A stretch of 64,000 nt of DNA, taken from contig BPQB01000007.1 of the NCBI GenBank assembly GCA_019973155.2, positions 248,001 through 312,000 on the forward strand. Direction: 5' to 3'. A model generated the notes under the pieces. The model was not told the origin of the DNA. It searched no databases and saw only the letters and a list, made by a program, of their open reading frames with translations. This document shows, piece after piece, positions 53,295 through 64,000 of this stretch; the first letter of the stretch is position 1; each line of letters opens with the position of its first letter. A program made the translations under genes and the position numbers. The DNA is from Phanerochaete sordida. Its lineage: Eukaryota > Basidiomycota > Agaricomycetes > Polyporales > Phanerochaetaceae.

Positions 53295-55411
53295 ATGTCC
53301 ACTGTCCCCGTCTCTTCCGGCATCCCGACACCGAAGCGCAACACGAAGATGCCGGCCAATTCTCTCGACCATCTTCTCAATTTCAGCCTACCGCCTCGGC
53401 AGTCTCAACAGTATCAGAACCATCCGCGTAGGCGTAAGCCTGGGACGCCTGCCGCTGTCTGGAACAGAGAAAGTGAGCGATAAGACCACGGCTCGGACAC
53501 CACTTGCTCACTTCGGGTCGTAAGGATTCGTCAATGCGCAATATCGGTTCCTCATGAACCCCAGCGGGGATTATACTGTACATTTTGCTGATCCTGACAT
53601 GTAGGTATCCACGTCCCAATATGAGACACAGCACTGACACCGCATACTTAGTTACTTCCACTGGCGCGACATCCTCCAGGTCATTGTCCCACGCGCATCT
53701 GCTGCTTCACTTGCCTTCAGCGGCGAGTCTTCTCAGCCGGACGAGGGCTCCACTGCGTGCCCAATCTGCCTATCACCACCGACTGCACCGAGGATGACGA
53801 AATGCGGCCATGTATGTACCATTCTCAAGTGCAGGCTCCCGGGATCCTCATTTTGGAGTTCAGATCTTTTGTTTCCCTTGTATCCTACATTACCTTAATA
53901 CGTCGGACATCCCCAAGTCGGTCCGATGCCCTATTTGTCTCGACACAGTCAACGAAAGGGAGCTCAAGGTCGTGAAGTGGATCGACGCCCCTACCTCTAG
54001 CTCCGTGGAAGAGGACGAACACGACCCTCCTACGGCTTCCTCCTCATCTGCTACCGCAGATAATGGGCTGTCATCTAGACCTCGTCCCGGGTCGACACTT
54101 CGCATGCGGCTTATTCAGCGGCCACAGATCAGTACGCTCGCTCTGCCACGCTCCAGCTCCTGGCCCTCGGATCTCTTGCTACCTCTACAGGCACCCTTCC
54201 ACTTCCTGCCGGATGTTTACCACTTCGCGAAATTCATGCTGGCTACCCCTGCCGCACTCATCTCCGATCTTACGAAAGATCTTGACGAATTGGCAACAGA
54301 GCGGCGTATGCTCGCCAGTATGAAGGATGACTTGGGTGTCGCCTTCGTTGACGCTGCCGAGGCTAAGGTCCGACACCAGATGCAGAAAGCGGCAGCCCTG
54401 GAGAATCTGCATCTCAAACACTCTATCGATGCTGCCTACAACGCGCTGCACCATATCGAAGACCGTGCGACGCTCAATCAAGCCAAGGAGAGAGAGAGCG
54501 ACACCCATAGCGCTCCGCCTGAGGATGTGCCGGACGCGTTCCTGGCTTCCCAGCCATCAGCCTTCACCTCACCTTCTACGACGGCAGAGCCTCAGCCCTC
54601 TTTCACTAATAAACGGGATGCAAAGCGTAGAAAGAACGTCAATCCGCCGCCACCTACTTCGTCGTACTATTTCTACCAAGCAGCTTCTGGCATGCCGATC
54701 TTCCTTCACCCACTCGACATCAAGATCCTGCTATCCTACTTCAACAGCTACGCGGCCTTTCCTGATACGATTTCTGTTCCCATCGAATCGTACACGGAGA
54801 GCACGGTCAATGACGACCTGCGCAAGCGGTGCAAGTATTTGTCGCATCTTCCTGCCGGCGCCGACGTCGCTTTCGTCGAAGTGGATCTGGAACCTGTGGT
54901 GGGCCAGGACGGTCTGAAGAACTTCGAACGCCCGCTAGCGAACCGGCGTACCAGGCGCAAGGAACGTGACCGCAAGGACGACAAGGCGCGTGCTCGGGCT
55001 GAGGAGCGTGAGCGCGAGCGCGTCGTGGAGAACTGGAATGAGCTCACCCGCCACCATGTCGACTCGTACATCCCCCCGCCCGCCGCTCGCGACCCGTCGC
55101 CCGTGCCGGACTTCAACGACTTCCCGGGCACCGGTGAGGAGAGGCGTCCGCGGCTGGAGACGTTGCCGGCGTCTGGGGCGTGGGGTGCGCGCAGCTTCGC
55201 GTCTGCGGCACAGCACCCTAACAGCGGTGCACTCATCGCGCCGCAGCGTCAGCCTCGGCAACGCCAGACGAACAGTCGCGATCAGGATACGGACGAGTGG
55301 GACCTGGACCTGATGTTCCACGAGGTCGACCAGAGAGCAGGTCGCGGAGGTGGAAAGAGGAAAGGCAATAGAATGGTCGTCCTCGGGGGAGGTGGCGGGA
55401 GGCGCAGGTAA
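53295..55411 (+). CDS. RNF10/Mag2-like RING E3 ubiquitin ligase
   Basis: RING protein of the RNF10 / fission yeast Mag2 family; RNF10 in animals marks stalled 40S ribosomal subunits. Start MSTVPVSSGIPTPKRNTKMP, then the family block NSLDHLLNFSLPPR. Next come VNAQYRFLMNPSGDYTVHF and ADPDIYFHWRDILQVIVPR. The RING reads ACPICLSPPTAPRMTKCGH, VFCFPCILHYLN and VRCPICLDTV (C3HC4). Then LKVVKW and a long exon with PFHFLPDVYHFAKFMLATP, a coiled coil (LTKDLDELATERRMLASM), YYFYQAASGMPIFLHPLDIK, ILLSYF, and a charged Arg/Glu stretch (RRTRRKERDRKDDKARARAE). The C-terminus is Gly/Arg-rich (GGGGGRRR). Four introns in the 5' third (about 53470-53523, 53602-53654, a short one near 53724, and 53810-53860); the 3' part is one long exon. 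Confidence 0.86.
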
Positions 55412-55874
55412 AGTGACACTTTGTAACAGCTAGCTATACAACATATCAGCATACTATGTACTTTTATACGCAGATCCATATCCACTGGCCACTTTGCTTG
55501 CTACCGCTCGAAAACATCAACGCAATCTTGCCTTGTGTCGCCCCATTCACACGCCCCAAGCTACTAAGCGTATAGTGCTTACGCGGTATTCGTACATCCA
55601 TCGTGGAATCCATGCGCGGGAGCTGAACTGTGATAACAAAACTGTGTTCGTCGATTACAAGTATACGACAAAGAGTGCCTGGTACAACACGCAGAAGGAA
55701 AAGATGACAGAAAGCAAAGCGGTCTGCATGAGGAGCATAGTGCAGGGCGTCCCGAGAAAAAATGTACAGCCGTAGCAAAGAAAGACAACGATAGCCTAAA
55801 GTAGATCATCGAGGGTATATCGGGTTTTCGTTGTGGTCATGATAGATGAGCGCAAGGAGAAAGAGTCCATCAAC
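55412..55874. other. Intergenic, convergent 3' regions
   Basis: A 463-bp interval between the RNF10-like and SHO1 stop codons, less GC-rich than the coding DNA. No conserved frame, RNA gene or repeat seen. Confidence 0.4.
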
Positions 55875-57140
55875 TTAAATTATCTGCAGGTAATTGGAGG
55901 GCGCAACTGAGACGTGCATGTTAGCGAGAGCAGCCGGACGCGAAGCCTAGACAACTCACTTCCTACTGTGCCGTCTGCTTTTTTCGCCTGCCACCACTTC
56001 CCCTGCTTGTCTAGAATCTCGAGCACCTCGTTCTTTTCGAATGATATCTCGTTCGGGTCTTCGGTGTTGGCTTTGTCTGCGTGACTATATCAATAGATAG
56101 CTCAAGTGGTGCACGACGCCGCAAGACTCACATGGGTACATGGCTTTCGCTCTGTATATATATTCAGAGGCCGGCGCGGATACGGGTGCGGGTGCGGGTG
56201 CGTCTACCGGCGACGCAGTGCCGCCACTGGGAACGTTCTGGATAGGACCCCCTCCGGCCCCGACACCGGCCGCGCCGCTGCTCATGGCGGGCGACGCAAG
56301 GCCCACTGCCGCATTATCGCCCGAGCCGACGATCGACGCCGCGCCGCGGATGGAGCCCGTGTTCTGCGTGTTCTGGTGGAGGCTCGCGCCCGTCATGCTG
56401 CGCGCCTCGACGCTGTTCGCCTTGAGGCTCGCGCCGCTGCCCATCGGCCCGACGAAGCTGTGCGGCTTCGCGTCGTACCCGGCGGGGCCCATCACGCCGG
56501 GCGCGGCGTAGCCCGCGCTGTAGCCGTTGCCGGTCATGTTGTGCAGCGACTGCGTGCGGCGGCGGCGGCGCCCGGGCGGGGTGAGGCCCCCTGTGCCCAT
56601 GGAGTTGAAGATGTGCAGCATGAGCGAGTCCTCCTCGGAGGTGAAGAACAGCGTCCACAAGATGTTGACGACAGCGAGGATCAGCCAGCCAGCGGCGACA
56701 GCATCCAGCGACCCCTCGTTCTGGAAGATGGTCTGGTTGATGCCAATGACCGAGAAGACGATGGCGATGGAACCGAATATAGATATTTGGAAACGGTGCA
56801 TTGCTATAGAGTCGGTAGCCAGCGTGTGGAGCACTCCGAGGATGAGAAAGAGCTCCAGGAAGATGGCGAACCACAATGTGCCCACTGAGCCATGTCCGTC
56901 TACAGGGAGAGGGGTCAGAGTGCCCGCTGCGACTGTGGAAAAGGGACATACGCTGCGCAGTCGCTATTGCTTGGGCAATGAAGGCAAGGAACCAGCCCAC
57001 CTGTTCATGGCACCGTCCATGAAGTGTCGCTCTTTGCTCGAAGAACTGAGACGCACCAGAGCGAGTATTGTTGTAAAGAGGAACAGGTAGTGAGTAAGGA
57101 TCGGTGTGAAGTCAAGGCCCTCACTCCCACGAGGAGGCAT
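55875..57140 (-). CDS. SHO1: SHO1 osmosensor (four-helix membrane protein with SH3 domain)
   Basis: Plasma-membrane osmosensor and scaffold for the HOG MAP-kinase branch. Exon 1 starts [20 protein letters not shown] at 57140. Exons join as [20 protein letters not shown] and [20 protein letters not shown]. The four helices are [42 protein letters not shown], and [18 protein letters not shown] / [16 protein letters not shown] Gly/Ala/Ser-rich linker follows (56170-56560). The SH3 domain is split by introns: [57 protein letters not shown] with TAA 55875-55877. The ALYDY-, WW- and PSNY-type SH3 signatures are present as AMYPY, KWWQAK and PSNYL. About five exons; intact. Confidence 0.94.
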
Positions 57141-58137
57141 TATGGAAAATCGAGGCAGCTACAGCGGGAGGGTGAAAGAGTCGGGCTAATGTGTCAGAAT
57201 TGGTACAAGCGACGCTGGGCCGAAGGAGGAGGGCGAGAAGGACGGCACTAGCGTCGGAGAGGAGGAATGGGACGACGTCGGCGGTTGAAAACACGTTGAG
57301 GAACTGAAGCGAAGCTTGGCGCCTGCGCGCTTTCCCGATTCCGCCTGCTGCGCCACGGGCGGCTACCTGCTAGGAGCATCCTTGCCCACGGCACCATCGA
57401 ACTCAGCGACGTCGAATTCGTCGCTATCGCGGAGAGGGCGAGACCCGTCGTCGCATGCGACAAGACGCATCCAGTGGCTTTTGCGATCAGCAGCCCTGCC
57501 GGGGCGGACGCAGCGGGACCGCCAACGCGATGCCGTCACTGCACTTGGGCGGCCGTGGCGGTGTTTCGCAAGCCGCCCTCCAACGTCTTATCCATCGCGC
57601 CTCGGCTTACCTGCGCTTGATACCAGTTTGAGGTCTGTGACGTCGCTCCGCCTCCTGATTGTCGCATTTGCGCTGGCCCCGGGAGGCTAGCCTGGGAGCC
57701 GATCGAGGCGGGCTGGAGGCTCGGCGACGGCTACGGGAGAGTGTGCGAGGTGCTCGACGCGACGCGCGCGCAGAGGCCCGGTATGTGTATTTTATTTTTC
57801 TGGGGTGGATAATGCTGAGGTGAGGCGATGTTCCGTAGGAGGCAGCGGGCATAATCAGGATCTGCGTAAGGCGTTGTACGGCAGTACGGAGACCGTCTGC
57901 AGCGGACTGCCCGACGCCAATAGGAGCTGCCCGCGCGAGCGCCGAGGCCCCCCGATCCATCAGTCATGGCCGCTGACACAACCGAGTCTCCTCTCTTTCC
58001 GCTGCCGAGCTCGTGCGGAAAGTCCAAAAGAGCCGCGTTTTATGTACACTCATCCGCCCGTTTCGACTCCATCCCTCGTCTCCCTTAAGACTGCCATGTC
58101 CCACCGCCCACGCCGCTGCCTCCCTCCTCCCTGATCC
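57141..58137. promoter_or_regulatory. Long divergent intergenic region, SHO1 / Ser-rich protein
   Basis: Nearly 1 kb between start codons. T-rich GTGTATTTTATTTTTCTGG lies at about 57784-57802 and a TTTTATGTACAC word at about 58038-58049, closer to the Ser-rich gene. Plus-strand frame 57316-57690 has no family-like sequence. Confidence 0.4.
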
Positions 58138-59778
58138 ATGGCCATCATCCTAGGGCGGTCCCGTCTGCACTGCGTACAAGCGCTCTCTCCCTTCTGTCCG
58201 CTCAAGCTCCTGCTCCTGTCTCTCGTCTTCCCTTCCTCGATGATCTGGGGCGTCGTCTACGAGACCAGCGCATGCGTCCCTTCTCTCTGCCTCAAATATG
58301 CAGTCATCTGCATTGCCAATGCGCTCCTTGCTACAGGTTGGCTCCTCGTCGTACGTTTCCAGCCGCCGGCACCGCCTTCCATCACTCACTCTTCTTTTCA
58401 GAGCGTACTCTCCGTCATAGGAGAGCTGATACCCAAGGTGTCAGACGTGCCGCCAACCCTGCCGCGACTCCCGTCGTCTCCCTCGCCTGAAGTCCTGTCG
58501 GCCGCTCTGCACAAGCGTGCCCAGAGCGGACGCTCATCGACAGGCGTGCCCACGGGGAGCCCCTCCTCCCGTCGTACGACAAGCGATCACAACGTGTCTC
58601 ATCGTGTCCAATTTACGGTCACCGATAAGAGCGTTGCAACTTCATCTGCGATGGCGCCGCCCACATCAAGGCACTCCGCTGAAGATTACGCGTCAACATC
58701 GCCAGAAGTCCGCAGCCCTGACGAGTCTGAGGCCTCGGACGAGCGCCCAGTCACCCGTGAAGCATCGCCTTCCGCACTCCAGCACGAGTTCGGAGACGCC
58801 GTATCTCGCGGGCAGAAGATGAGCTTTCTGCGCAGACATCTCTCGCCCACGCACAGCTTGTCCAAACGACCAGCGACGCGTCGCGCCGAGTCGCATACCG
58901 AGCCATGTAGCTCCAGGGCCGCGTCGCCAGCACGATCAGATCACTCAGCGACGGGTACGTGGCTTGCATTCGTATGCCCGTTAGCGTTGACTAATGTAGC
59001 TCCCGCCTTAGTCAAAGCCTGTCTCAAAAAGACGCGATCCCAGGATTCAGTGACAAGAGCCGCACCGCGAACGAACCCATACCAGGCACCATACTTTTTC
59101 CCTACCCCGTTGTCTCCCGACGCTGTGGGGTACACTTCTCGCATTCGCGCCGAGCGTGTTCAGAGCTCTGATCGTCCCACTCGCCGAACAACCTCTGATT
59201 CGTCAGAGTCGGCCTCGAGTCCGCCTGCGGTCCCGGAATCACAAGTCGCGTCCACCAGCAAGCCGCCTTCGCCACTTGCTGATGTAGAGAAGCCCCGTCC
59301 GACCCGAGCTTCGCGTCGCTCGTGGCACATCTCTTTCCGGTCAGGCGCCTCGGAGGATGAGGAGCGTCGAACCTCCTGGAATTCGGAGGTTACAACCTTG
59401 GTCAACAGTAATCCGTTGCCAAGCGATTCTTCCAGCCACCCGTCGTCCCCCGAGCTCAAGCCGCGGAAATCTGACAGGAGGTACGTCGACTCATGTCTTT
59501 TTCATCCTCTGTCATCTCACCATTCACTCAGGCGCAACAATGGACGGTCCCGTCCTCCTCTTACTCCTTTGGAGTCAGTATCCGGCGCCGAGGATCTCCA
59601 GCCACTATCTCCACCTCTATCGGGAGCGAGATTAGTCTCTCGAAAGACGTGGCATTTTCCCTTCCGCCATCGTCGGATCGACTCCCAAGACTCAGCTGCC
59701 ACAGAGCCACTCAGTGATCACGCTGTCAATGAGCTGCCCAGTCCTCGGACACGGCCTACGATGCTCAAGGCCGTTTGA
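58138..59778 (+). CDS. Ser/Pro-rich protein of unknown function with two N-terminal hydrophobic segments
   Basis: Not recognised. The frame is open across the whole span (546 codons), but three typical introns sit inside it, all stop-free and multiples of three: 58351-58401 (51 nt), 58955-58999 (45 nt) and 59481-59531 (51 nt). Splicing all would give 497 residues. The N-terminus has two hydrophobic stretches (LKLLLLSLVFPSSMIWGVV and YAVICIANALLATGWLLV). The rest is Ser/Arg/Pro-rich and probably disordered, with many potential phosphosites (RRTTSDHN, RRTTSDSSESASS). A short motif occurs twice: RRSWHISFR (59314-59340) and RKTWHFPFR (59641-59667). The end is RTRPTMLKAV. A regulatory membrane-tethered protein is conceivable but unsupported. 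Confidence 0.6.
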   Translation: MAIILGRSRLHCVQALSPFCPLKLLLLSLVFPSSMIWGVVYETSACVPSLCLKYAVICIANALLATGWLLVVRFQPPAPPSITHSSFQSVLSVIGELIPKVSDVPPTLPRLPSSPSPEVLSAALHKRAQSGRSSTGVPTGSPSSRRTTSDHNVSHRVQFTVTDKSVATSSAMAPPTSRHSAEDYASTSPEVRSPDESEASDERPVTREASPSALQHEFGDAVSRGQKMSFLRRHLSPTHSLSKRPATRRAESHTEPCSSRAASPARSDHSATGTWLAFVCPLALTNVAPALVKACLKKTRSQDSVTRAAPRTNPYQAPYFFPTPLSPDAVGYTSRIRAERVQSSDRPTRRTTSDSSESASSPPAVPESQVASTSKPPSPLADVEKPRPTRASRRSWHISFRSGASEDEERRTSWNSEVTTLVNSNPLPSDSSSHPSSPELKPRKSDRRYVDSCLFHPLSSHHSLRRNNGRSRPPLTPLESVSGAEDLQPLSPPLSGARLVSRKTWHFPFRHRRIDSQDSAATEPLSDHAVNELPSPRTRPTMLKAV

Positions 59779-60148
59779 AATATGTGCTTATAGAGTACCG
59801 TAATACCTTGCCCCTTGGGCGAGTAGTACACAAAACAACCTCCACACTCATTTCGTCCCTTAAATTATACGTCATAATGTATATTCCTTTGTTCCAAGTA
59901 TGTGCGCACAGTTGTTTTTGCTCGTGTGCTTCTCCGGTGTGGCAATTGCGGACCGTAGACTATCGCACGCTTGATCGTATGTATGTACGCGGAGCGCCAT
60001 CACATATCCCATTATGGTAATTCCACGATAAGATGGCTGCGTGTGAGACAATGCGGCAGATTAGATGGGTACCGGGAATGCCTGGAGCTGCTCAAGCCCC
60101 CTTCTCTCATGTGCAGCTTGCTTGGCTGCTTCCTATACCCGTGCAACC
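59779..60148 (+). promoter_or_regulatory. SIN3 promoter region
   Basis: A 370-bp interval between tandem genes; its first 220 bp are moderately AT-rich and likely 3' UTR. No defined element seen. Confidence 0.35.
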
Positions 60149-63100
60149 ATGGATTCGACGAGCCTTGACGTCCAACGGCCCCCCAGTGCCCAACCGAAGG
60201 CCGAAACAACCCTGTACACCCACCCTGGCGGCAATCCACTCGGTCCCAGTTTGAAGGCGCAGGCGAACGACGTAGATGCCTCCCCCAACCGCGGTGCGTC
60301 CACGAGCCTAAAACGCCCTTCCTCTCCGCCTCGCACATCTCCCATCCCGCTACACCGCCCCACGAGTGTGTCGTCTCTGCTCCAGGCGGACCTCAGCCCG
60401 CTCGACCTCTTCAAGGACAGAGATATGCACAACGGCAACCCGCCAGGGTCCCGTCCCTTGTCCCCACGAGCCCCCTCGTCGAAAGTCAAGACCCCACGAG
60501 CACTCACACCGCAGGCCGCCGCGAGTCTCATGGGAGATGGAACGCAGCTTGTCGGCCCTGCGGTTCCCAGGTCACCCGACGCAAACATGGCAAGGCCTTT
60601 GAACGTCTCCGACGCACTGGGATACCTCGACGCCGTCAAGCACCAGTTTCAGGACAAGCCGGACGTGTACAACCACTTCTTGGATATCATGAAGGATTTC
60701 AAGAGCCAAGCGTGAGTATTTGTTTTGCATCGGCTTCATTTGTGGTTGGACCGCGGGCGGAGTGGAGGAAGGCGGAGCTCTTTGGTCCGGGGACGCGAAG
60801 ACCAGTTTCTTGCATATCATATCTGCTGCTGGCTACAACGTTCCCTCCTATACTGACTAGGAAACGCAGGATCGACACTCCCGGCGTCATCCACCGTGTG
60901 TCTATGCTATTCCAAGGGAACCCGACGCTGATACAAGGCTTCAACACCTTTCTGCCACCGGGATACAGAATAGAACTATCGTCCGACCCCAGAAACATTA
61001 GCGGCATCACTGTCATGACACCTCACGGCACCATGGACCCATACCACCAGCCCATGCGGCATCCGCCCCGCGAAGCCCACCACCTGCCGAACTCAATGCC
61101 GCCACATTTCAACCCGATACACCCGCCGTTTCCTGGGCACGCGCCGCCGCCCATTCTGCCAGTCGGCCTTGGGCCTGGGTCGCGTCCGACAACGCCGCTG
61201 GGCCATGGCATCCCACCGCACGCGCAGTCCGCCTTCGTGGACGCGCCGCAACCCTACTCGCCCGCGATGCAAGGGGCGCAGTCTGCCGCCGCTTTCCTGG
61301 GCGGACTTGGAAATGGTCGCGCGGTCGAGAAGAGCTCAGCTGGCGAGTTCAACCACGCGATCCAGTTTCTAAACAAGATCAAGCTGCGCTTCTCCGAGGA
61401 GCCTGACATCTACAAGCAGTTCCTTGAGATCTTGCAGACATACCAGAAAGAGCAGAAGCAGCTGCACGATGTGAGCAGCTCGTGTTATTCTTTGTACCTC
61501 CCTGACCTGTGCCTCCAGTCGCAAGTGTATGCGCAAGTCGCTAGGCTCTTCAGGGACGCACCAGACTTGATCGAAGAGTTCAAGGATTTCCTACCGGAAG
61601 CCCTAGGTCATTCGGTGCAGCCACAGTCCGGCCTCATAGGCATCATGCCACACCCGGCTGCGCCGACGCCGCCATCTACTTGGGACGTTCCCGACGCGCC
61701 AATTCAGGAGAAGACTTCAAAGGCTCCCAGTAGGCGGCGAAAACGCGCTGCGGACAAGGACGCGACGCAAGCGAAGGCGGGTGGCAACAGGGTGAGTGCG
61801 GAAATCTCTAGATCCAGGTGGAAGCACTGATCCTGAGTTCGTAGGCCGTCAAACGCACGAAGCTCAACCATAAACAAGCTGAAGCCGCGTCGCCGAGAAT
61901 GCCTCAGTTCCAGCAACGCGTCCCAACGCCAGAGCCCTTGCATCCATCGCAGCGCCACATCAACGAAGGTCCACCAGTGCAGCAGCACCTCGCGCCTCCA
62001 CAAATTCCGCCGTCCCAGATTGGGTCGGGGATGAACGGCGCACCTGTAATGTCTCAGCAGGACGAGTTCGTCTTCTTCGACAAGACGAAGAAGACGCTGG
62101 AGAGTGCGGGCACGTACGAAGATTTCCTCAAGCTTGTCCAGGCGTTCGCGAAGGATGTTATCGACACGCATGCCCTCATCCAGTTGTCCGAGCCATTACT
62201 CGCGGAAGGTGATCTGTGGCAGCAATTCAAGGAGCTGCTCGGATGGGACGACAAGAAAGGGAACGTCGAGTGTGGTCCGCCGGGGAGCATACGAACGAGC
62301 GCGCCTGACCCGCAAGCACCCACTTGCCCGGATGACGACGAGGGACCCAGCTACCGAGCTCTGCCACCTCATGTGCGTAACTTGACAGTCGTTATATGCG
62401 TATACTAACATCGGCTTTCTACAGGAGACTAGACTTGCTTGCTCTGGTCGCGATCAGCTCGCCTGGGCGGTGCTAAACGACAAGTGGGTGTCGCATCCGA
62501 CGTGGGCGTCAGAAGAGTCGGGCTTCCTCACACACAAGAAGAATTCCTTCGAGGAAACGCTGCACCGCAGTGAGGAAGAGCGACACGAGTATCAGACCCA
62601 TATTGACGCCGTGACTCGCACTATCGCCGTACTCGACCCAATCAACACTCGCATCAACGAGATGAAGCCCGAGGAGCGCGCACAGTTCAGGCTTGGTCCA
62701 GAACTGGGTGGCTGGTCGCCCGCCATATACCAGAAGATGCTGAAGAAAGTGTACGGGCGCGACCATTGGCCGGAGATCTACTTAGGCCTGCAGGAGAATC
62801 CTGTCACTGCCGTCCCTATCGTTCTGACGAGACTCAAGCAGAAGAACGAGGAGTGGCGCCGCCAGCAACGGGAGTGGAACCGGACGTGGCGCGAGGTCGA
62901 CGCTAAGAACTTTTACAAGGCGCTCGACCACCAGGGTATCACGTTCAAGGCCAATGACAAGAAGAACATCACGGCCAAGTTCTTCGTGCAAGACATCGAG
63001 TCCATCAAGGCCGCACAGATCAAGGAGCAGCAGGAGCAGCAGGACCCTCGACCGCTCGACTGCCAGCTCGAGTATGAGTTCCAAGACCGCGAGGTTCTGC

Positions 63101-64000
63101 AGGACACCCTGAAGCTCATATACTCCTTCCTGGACCACTCGACATCTCAGTATGGCCCGTCGGAGCGGAGAGCGGTGGAGAGCTTCCTCAAGTCGTTCCT
63201 ACCTACCCTCTTCTCTTCATCATCGCTTGAGTTCGATGCACCCGTAATACTCGCGCGACCGCCACCGAGCGGAGGTAGCCACGACCCAGAAGAGCCTGCG
63301 GAAGGGTCAAAGCTGCCCACGGAGATGAACGGTCGGCGTTCAGCCCCAGGCTCGCACTCATCAGGCGTGCCCGCTGGCGACTTGCGGAAGCGGCTCTTGA
63401 AGACTGTGCAAGAGGGCACGCCCAGCCGCATCGCGAAGCAGTCTCGCTCGTCTGGATCTGCATCTCCGGTCGGAGTGACCAGCCCTCGGACGCCCAAGGG
63501 TGCTCAGCTTCCCGATGAAGCCACCCAACAGCCAGATGCCCACTCTAAAGCCGAAGATATGTGGGTTCGGGAGATAGCGAGCTCCGCGCAGGGCGGCAGC
63601 GGCGAGGCGGGTGACGCGCCTGTGCACAAGCGGCCGTTCTTCACGAGCACGACGTATTACACCCTCTTGCGGCTGATCCAGGTAGGCCGTCGTGTGATCG
63701 GTCCCCAGCACGGAAGACTAATAGAGTGGCGGCTTCTAGCTCATGTACTCGCGCTTGCTAATTTGCAAGGAGATTGGCGCAGAGAGTGCCCGGGAAAAGC
63801 ACGCATCGCTGCTGGCCAACCCCGTCGCGGTCGAGCTGGGATTGGAGGAGCCCAACGGCCCGTCCGTGGTCCTTGCACAGGCCATCGAAGTTGTGGGCAC
63901 GACTGCCGACGGAGCTGGAGAAGAGCCCAACGTTCTATATGCGTACTTCCTGGACGCGTGCGAGAAAGTATTTGCGAATGAATTGGACCAGGCGACGTTC
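60149..64000 (+). CDS. SIN3: SIN3 transcriptional corepressor (3' partial)
   Basis: Scaffold of the Sin3-Rpd3 histone deacetylase complex. Start [20 protein letters not shown] and a Ser/Pro-rich N-terminus. PAH1: [37 protein letters not shown], then after an intron [20 protein letters not shown] and [18 protein letters not shown]2: [69 protein letters not shown]3: [35 protein letters not shown]. The HDAC-interacting domain starts after an intron at about 62425: [40 protein letters not shown], then [20 protein letters not shown] and [18 protein letters not shown]. After an intron beginning about 63681 the Sin3 C-terminal domain opens ([20 protein letters not shown]) and runs off the window at 64000. 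Confidence 0.96.

Noticed and set aside
57316..57690. 124-codon plus-strand frame upstream of the Ser-rich gene
   Set aside because: Composition is that of random GC-rich DNA and there is no recognisable motif.
1..64000. tRNA, rRNA, CRISPR or intact transposon
   Set aside because: Reading both strands for tRNA B-box-like GGTTCGAAT words, rRNA blocks, spaced short repeats, and reverse transcriptase or transposase motifs gave nothing convincing. An automated scan was not possible here.

Overview
The window is about 64 kb of nuclear DNA from a fungus, most likely an agaricomycete basidiomycete of the polypore type. Evidence: genes are dense, GC-rich and split by many short introns (about 45-60 nt); the gene set is fungal (KRE6/SKN1 glucan synthesis protein, SHO1 osmosensor, DUG3, ICE2-like protein, GPI-type aspartic protease); and several families resemble basidiomycete lineages (Ser-rich single-pass membrane proteins with jelly-roll-like ectodomains, short kinase-like proteins, KEX2-processed repeat precursors). 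No rRNA, tRNA, CRISPR array or intact transposon was seen.

Layout. 1-4.1 kb: 3' part of a NUP155/NUP170 nucleoporin. 4.3-9 kb: RING-CH membrane E3 ligase, a mitochondrial carrier with two microexons, and an IMA1 nuclear-envelope protein. 9.3-17 kb: SNAPC1-like protein, KRE6/SKN1, NDUFA11-like complex I subunit, and an EED-like WD40 protein. 17.4-18.2 kb: a secreted KEX2-processed repeat precursor. 18.5-27.4 kb: a doubtful small gene, NudC, a PIAS/Siz SUMO ligase, the ADP/ATP carrier and IRC3 helicase. 27.4-38.2 kb: PsuG-PsuK fusion enzyme, MoaE, ICE2-like protein, DUG3, phosphoacetylglucosamine mutase and SEC17. 38.3-45.7 kb: two tandem paralogous membrane proteins with C-terminal PPxY tails, and a secreted/GPI aspartic protease. 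46-53 kb: RRP1, a kinase-like protein, a small secreted peptide, an F-box/LRR protein and WBP11. 53.3-64 kb: RNF10/Mag2-like RING protein, SHO1, a Ser-rich protein of unknown function, and the 5' part of SIN3, cut by the window end.

Most genes are conserved housekeeping loci with no metabolic cluster. Many adjacent genes are divergent with 70-400 bp between start codons or convergent with 45-470 bp between stop codons. A cell-surface theme recurs (KRE6, repeat peptide precursor, paired PPxY membrane proteins, aspartic protease, SHO1, AGM1 for chitin precursor supply), but nothing shows co-regulation. The strongest candidate for something undescribed is the repeat precursor at 17.4-18.2 kb: five near-identical 29-31 residue units separated by Lys-Arg sites, with the peptide conserved while the DNA varies at silent positions.

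Exon boundaries were inferred by eye from GT/AG sites and frame continuity. Gene spans are more reliable than internal splice sites.
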